Positions 13,968-16,587 of a stretch of 16,587 nt of DNA are shown here, in pieces. The stretch covers positions 1-16,587 of the forward strand of contig RZYZ01000020.1 of the NCBI GenBank assembly GCA_009930125.1. Direction: 5' to 3'. The DNA is from Clostridia bacterium (lineage in GTDB: Bacteria; Bacillota; Clostridia; Clostridiales; Clostridiaceae). Every line of letters begins with the position of its first letter. Position 1 is the first letter of the stretch. The notes beneath the pieces are model-generated. The model was not told the DNA's origin. It saw only the letters and a program-made list of their open reading frames with translations, and did not search any database. Made by a program: the position numbers and the translations under genes.

Positions 13968-14546
13968 ATGAAGAAAGTTCTTATTCTGCTCAGTATCTTT
14001 ATCCTATCCCTGACAGCAGCCTGCAGCAGTGAAGCCGCACCGGAAAATAAAAAGGCTCCGGAAAGAGAAACAGCCCTCACTGCGCCTGGCACGCAAGAGC
14101 CATCCCCTGATTCCACACCAGAAGAGCAAAGCCCAGATGTGGAACCCGTCTGGTATAGCGAGGGCTTTGTGATTCCTGAAGATCGCATCAATATCCTTCC
14201 TGATATTTCTCTGATTCCAGAGAAAGACATCAATCCAGAAAGCTACCTCATCAGAAATGAAAGTGATCAGGTCATCTGGTTTGGCGCCAACGACAGAATC
14301 GAGCTGAAAAGCTCTGATGGCTGGAAAAGGATCGCGACCATGGCCGAAGCTCCTGCCATAGGGTTCATGCTGGAGCCTGGACAGGAGGAGAAGTTCTGGA
14401 TCAGCAGAGACAATCGGATCGACATGGTGGACGGCAGCTACCGTGTGATCATGGAATTCAATCTCACTGAAACGGACATCACCGGGAAAGACAGGCCAGG
14501 AGACGAAGCCTATTACCTCAGCGCGGAATTTGAAATCAGAGACTAG
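13968..14546 (+). CDS. Lipoprotein with bacterial Ig-like (Big_14-type) domain
   Basis: A 192-residue secreted lipoprotein. Residues 1-18 are a signal peptide (KK, then a Leu/Ile core) ending in the lipobox LTAAC with the lipidated C19. A Pro/Glu/Ser-rich linker runs to about 60. Residues about 75-190 look like the immunoglobulin-like domain of Firmicutes surface proteins: YLIRNESDQVIWFGANDRIE, then GWKRI, a proline/glycine turn LEPGQEEKFWI, and DGSYRVIMEFN, the characteristic closing strands. It is expected on the outer face of the membrane; its role is unknown. AAGGGGG precedes the ATG at 13968 and follows the earlier in-frame ATG at 13950, so the later start is used. It is divergent from the SDR gene. 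Confidence 0.82.
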   Translation: MKKVLILLSIFILSLTAACSSEAAPENKKAPERETALTAPGTQEPSPDSTPEEQSPDVEPVWYSEGFVIPEDRINILPDISLIPEKDINPESYLIRNESDQVIWFGANDRIELKSSDGWKRIATMAEAPAIGFMLEPGQEEKFWISRDNRIDMVDGSYRVIMEFNLTETDITGKDRPGDEAYYLSAEFEIRD

Positions 14547-14596
14547 GAAACAATGCAAAAACTTCATGAATCATAAAGGCTCTGGTTGAACTATTC

Positions 14597-14620
14597 CCTC
14601 CTCCGATTCTTTAGAGGAGG
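14597..14620 (+). repeat. Hairpin CCTCCTC/GAGGAGG
   Basis: A 7 bp perfect stem (14597-14603 with 14614-14620) around a 10-base loop, about 50 bases past the first lipoprotein stop. The 3' arm is a perfect Shine-Dalgarno sequence with no start codon behind it. No U-tract follows, so it is a poor terminator. Confidence 0.6.
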
Positions 14621-14633
14621 ATTCCTAAGTAGA

Positions 14634-14701
14634 GAAGCCAACTGACTTCTAATAAATTAGGCTGTACCTGCAGTACTTGCGGTACGAAGCCGTTGGACTT
14701 C
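14634..14701 (+). repeat. Nested inverted-repeat element before the second lipoprotein
   Basis: Outer arms GAAGCCAAC (14634-14642) pair with GTTGG, one extra A and CTTC (14692-14701). Inside, after a 17-base unpaired stretch on the 5' side only, GGCTGTACC (14660-14668) pairs with GGTAC, an extra GA and AGCC (14681-14691), capped by GCA/TGC and a GTACT loop. It could be a structured RNA leader, a mobile-element remnant or a degenerate terminator; no family is recognised. Confidence 0.5.
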
Positions 14702-14733
14702 CTATCAAAATCAAAATATCTCAGGAGGCGAAA

Positions 14734-15135
14734 ATGAAGATTAAAAAATTCATCCCCATCATCCTTTGCACTCTACTATTTACAGTGGGGTGCTCATCCG
14801 TTGACGACAATGACGCACCAAATCTTGTAGCGGATTCAAATAATGAGATTTCATTATCATCTGAACAGCAAAAAGCTGTCCAGAACAGTATAGACTTTAT
14901 TGAAAACTCGGAGTTTACTTCAAAAGACCGCATCGATCCAAACATAGTAACAATACAGAATGCAGATGAAAGAACATGGGAGCTTGTCTATCTGGAGAAC
15001 GGTAAAGCAGATGAGCATGCTGTTGATGCTACGGACTGGATTATTACCATCGGTGATCGGTCAGGACACGACTTTGCACGTATTGTCTGCGATAGTGATA
15101 CCTTCGAAGTGATTGGTTACGTGCCAATAGAGTAG
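14734..15135 (+). CDS. Small lipoprotein, unknown function
   Basis: A 133-residue secreted protein that I do not assign to a family. Residues 1-19 form a signal peptide (KIKK, then a hydrophobic core) ending in FTVGC with C20 as the likely lipidated Cys, although Thr rather than Leu stands at -3. An acidic Ser/Asn-rich segment follows (21-65), then a compact domain with alternating strands (WELVYLENG, DWIITIGDR, ARIVCDSDTFEVIGYVPIE) that resembles the closing strands of PepSY-like or similar small extracellular domains. AGGAGG lies five bases before the ATG at 14734. No convincing promoter is visible, so it may be transcribed with the first lipoprotein through the structured spacer. Codons are noticeably more AT-rich than in the neighbours, which may indicate acquisition from elsewhere. 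Confidence 0.75.
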   Translation: MKIKKFIPIILCTLLFTVGCSSVDDNDAPNLVADSNNEISLSSEQQKAVQNSIDFIENSEFTSKDRIDPNIVTIQNADERTWELVYLENGKADEHAVDATDWIITIGDRSGHDFARIVCDSDTFEVIGYVPIE

Positions 15136-15218
15136 GACGATGTTCTGAGTTATTAGTCGTCCTCGTGCTGAACATGCTTGTTATGTGCATCCAGGGAACT
15201 TTCTGACAAGTTCCCTGG
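15134..15218 (+). repeat. Two consecutive hairpins after the second lipoprotein
   Basis: AGGACGA at 15134-15140 pairs with TCGTCCT at 15157-15163 (16-base loop), and CCAGGGAACTT at 15191-15201 pairs perfectly with 15208-15218 (6-base loop). Neither has a U-tail. An alternative pairing CTGGG/CCCAG just after the second would exclude it. They may stabilise or slow transcription at the lipoprotein 3' end. Confidence 0.5.
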
Positions 15219-15262
15219 GATTCTGCCCAGAGTCCACACCATCCTCATACAGAGTCCTCATA

Positions 15263-15302
15263 AAAGAGCGTATGGCTTCATAGTTGAAGTCATACGCTCT
15301 TT
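15263..15302. terminator. Bidirectional terminator between lipoprotein and tkt
   Basis: An 18 bp stem (15263-15280 with 15285-15302, one G-T pair) with a TAGT loop. On the minus strand it ends in CTTTTATG and on the plus strand in CTTTACTTTG. It separates the convergent lipoprotein and transketolase genes. Confidence 0.75.
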
Positions 15303-15360
15303 ACTTTGTCTGTATAGCAGGGTCATTGCTTTTTGCAGCATCTTGCCTGAGAAGTCAGAA

Positions 15361-15389
15361 GCACCGGACAAGTGTGCCTTGTCCGGTGC
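15361..15389 (-). terminator. Hairpin terminator after tkt
   Basis: A 12 bp perfect GC-rich stem (15361-15372 with 15378-15389) and 5-base loop, 18 bases past the tkt stop on the minus strand. The tail is TTCTGACTTC, only moderately T-rich; the hairpin at 15263-15302 lies further on as back-up. Confidence 0.6.
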
Positions 15390-15407
15390 CGTTACCATAT
15401 CCTATTC

Positions 15408-16587
15408 TTATCCGATCAGTTCCTTGACCAGCTTTATGACATTGGGCACGTTGAATCCGTACTTCTCCATGACGATTTCTCCAGGAGCGGAAGCACCGAA
15501 AGTATCGATACCGAGAATCTTTCCTTCGTCTCCAGTGTATCTTTCCCATCCAAGCGGATTGGCAAGCTCAAGAGCCAGTCTCTTCTTCACAGAAGGATTC
15601 AGGACGCTTTCCTTATACTCCTTTGTCTGCTTCTCGAAGAGGTCCCATGAAGGCATGGAAATGACTGCAGCGTCAATGCCGTCCTTCTTCAGTTCCTGCT
15701 GAGCTTCGTAAGCCAGAGAAACCTCAGAACCTGTAGCGATGAGCAGTACATCACTGACTTCCTTCTCAGAAGGAGATGCAATGTAGGCACCCTTCTTGAC
15801 CCCTTCCACAGCCAGCGCTGCTGATAATGGCAGGGTCTTCAGGTTCTGTCTTGAAAGAGCCAGTATGGTAGGTGTGCTTTCTGATTCCAGCGCCACTTTC
15901 CAGGCTGCCATGGTTTCATTTCCATCTGCAGGTCTGATGACGGAAAGATTCGGCATAGCTCTGAAGGATGGCAGATGCTCGATGGGCTCATGTGTGGGAC
16001 CATCTTCTCCGACAGCTACGCTGTCATGGGTGAAGACATAGACCACAGGAAGTCCCATCAGTGCGGATAGTCTCACCGCTGGTCTTACATAGTCTGAGAA
16101 AACGAAGAAGGTTCCTCCGAACACTCTTAAGCCTCCATGCAGATGTACACCATTCATCATGGCACCCATGGCAAATTCTCTTACTCCGAACCAGATGTTT
16201 CTGCCTTCTCTCATCTCAGGTGAGAAATCTCCTGCACCCTTGATTTCTGTCTTATTGGATCCAGCCAGGTCTGCGGATCCTCCGAAGATGGTGGGCAGCT
16301 TCTTGGCGAAGAAGTTGATGGCATCTCCTGATGCGCTTCTTGTGGCGACACCCTTTTCTTCTTCATAGACAGGCATTCCTTCTGCCAGGTCTGCTGGCAG
16401 CTTTCCTTCTATGGAATCTTCCAGCTCTCCTGCAAGCTCCGGATATTTGCTGCTGTACGCTGCAAAGAGTTCATCCCATGCCTTGTTCGCTGCAACACCG
16501 TTTTCCTCCACATGGTTTCTGAAGGTTTCATAGGCTTCTTCTGCAACGGTGAACGGTTCATGGTTGTACTGGAAGAATTCTCTGGTG
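15408..16587 (-). CDS. tkt: Transketolase, C-terminal part (cut by window edge)
   Basis: The thiamine diphosphate enzyme of the pentose phosphate pathway, moving two-carbon units between sugar phosphates. The visible 392 residues are roughly the last 60% of the usual 660; the start codon lies beyond the right edge, and the frame is open to the edge (first residues TREFFQYNHEPF). Present are the pyrimidine-binding domain with VREFAMGAMMNG (the Glu that activates the cofactor), FVFSDYVRPAVRLSALM, HDSVAVGEDGPTHEPIEHLPSFR and IRPADGNE, and the C-terminal domain with ATGSEVSLA, ending in LGIDTFGASAPG. Internal ATG or GTG codons near 16511 are not starts, since homology continues upstream. Stop context and terminators at 15361-15389 and 15263-15302 mark the end of its message. 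Confidence 0.96.
   Translation of the reverse strand, partial: TREFFQYNHEPFTVAEEAYETFRNHVEENGVAANKAWDELFAAYSSKYPELAGELEDSIEGKLPADLAEGMPVYEEEKGVATRSASGDAINFFAKKLPTIFGGSADLAGSNKTEIKGAGDFSPEMREGRNIWFGVREFAMGAMMNGVHLHGGLRVFGGTFFVFSDYVRPAVRLSALMGLPVVYVFTHDSVAVGEDGPTHEPIEHLPSFRAMPNLSVIRPADGNETMAAWKVALESESTPTILALSRQNLKTLPLSAALAVEGVKKGAYIASPSEKEVSDVLLIATGSEVSLAYEAQQELKKDGIDAAVISMPSWDLFEKQTKEYKESVLNPSVKKRLALELANPLGWERYTGDEGKILGIDTFGASAPGEIVMEKYGFNVPNVIKLVKELIG

Noticed and set aside
13763..14233. Minus-strand 156-codon frame over the first lipoprotein start
   Set aside because: No binding site, and it overlaps a plus gene with a clear signal peptide, lipobox and SD sequence.
14636..14698. Integron attC-like site (GTTGGAC fits GTTRRRY)
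   Set aside because: The opposite arm AGCCAAC breaks RYYYAAC, the inner stems lack the attC spacer symmetry, and no integrase or cassette array is present.

Overview
The window looks like chromosomal DNA from a low-to-mid GC Gram-positive bacterium, most probably an anaerobic member of the Clostridia. Supporting signs are strong AGGAGG-type ribosome binding sites, a T-box leader on leuS, lipobox lipoproteins, U-tailed hairpin terminators and a tandem pair of HesB-like proteins of the type best known from anaerobes. I cannot name the genus from sequence alone. No insertion sequence, phage gene, CRISPR array, tRNA or rRNA is visible.

Layout, left to right. (1) 1-1307: class II fructose-bisphosphate aldolase (fba) with its own promoter and terminator. 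(2) 1523-2513: a small three-helix membrane protein on the plus strand converges on a 64-residue coiled-coil-like protein on the minus strand. The minus gene has a good promoter whose -35 box is enclosed by a perfect 10+10 bp inverted repeat. (3) 2702-6087: a CYTH-domain protein, then a textbook leucine T-box (promoter, specifier CTC, T-box, terminator) and leuS. (4) 6111-7231: on the minus strand, a DJ-1/PfpI protein and an unrecognised 147-residue protein. (5) 7232-7762: a gap with no protein gene. It holds a Fur-like box, an extended -10 promoter, C-rich stretches and a strong terminator, which together look like an iron-regulated small RNA. (6) 7763-8515: two tandem HesB-like Cys-rich proteins. 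(7) 8541-13747: a minus-strand run, read right to left: SDR oxidoreductase, small alarmone synthetase (relQ/yjbM type), then an operon of a 22-residue-repeat DUF4116 protein, a MoxR-type AAA+ ATPase, a DUF2201 protein (HExxH metallopeptidase-like plus vWA-like) and a 62-residue glycine-zipper protein. (8) 13910-15218: two secreted lipoproteins separated by a highly structured spacer. (9) 15263-16587: terminators and the C-terminal part of transketolase (tkt), cut by the window edge.

How the parts may work together. fba and tkt are central carbon enzymes and leuS is regulated by uncharged tRNA-Leu. The most system-like part is DUF4116-MoxR-DUF2201-glycine zipper: tight spacing, a translational overlap, one promoter and one terminator suggest an ATPase plus vWA/metalloprotein machine with a dedicated repeat adaptor and a small membrane partner. 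It lies directly behind a (p)ppGpp synthetase gene, so a stress role is possible but is inference. The second notable part is the putative Fur-controlled RNA: its CCCCUUU segment is complementary to the AAAGGGG Shine-Dalgarno sequences of both flanking genes, one of which starts the HesB-like (iron-sulfur related) pair.
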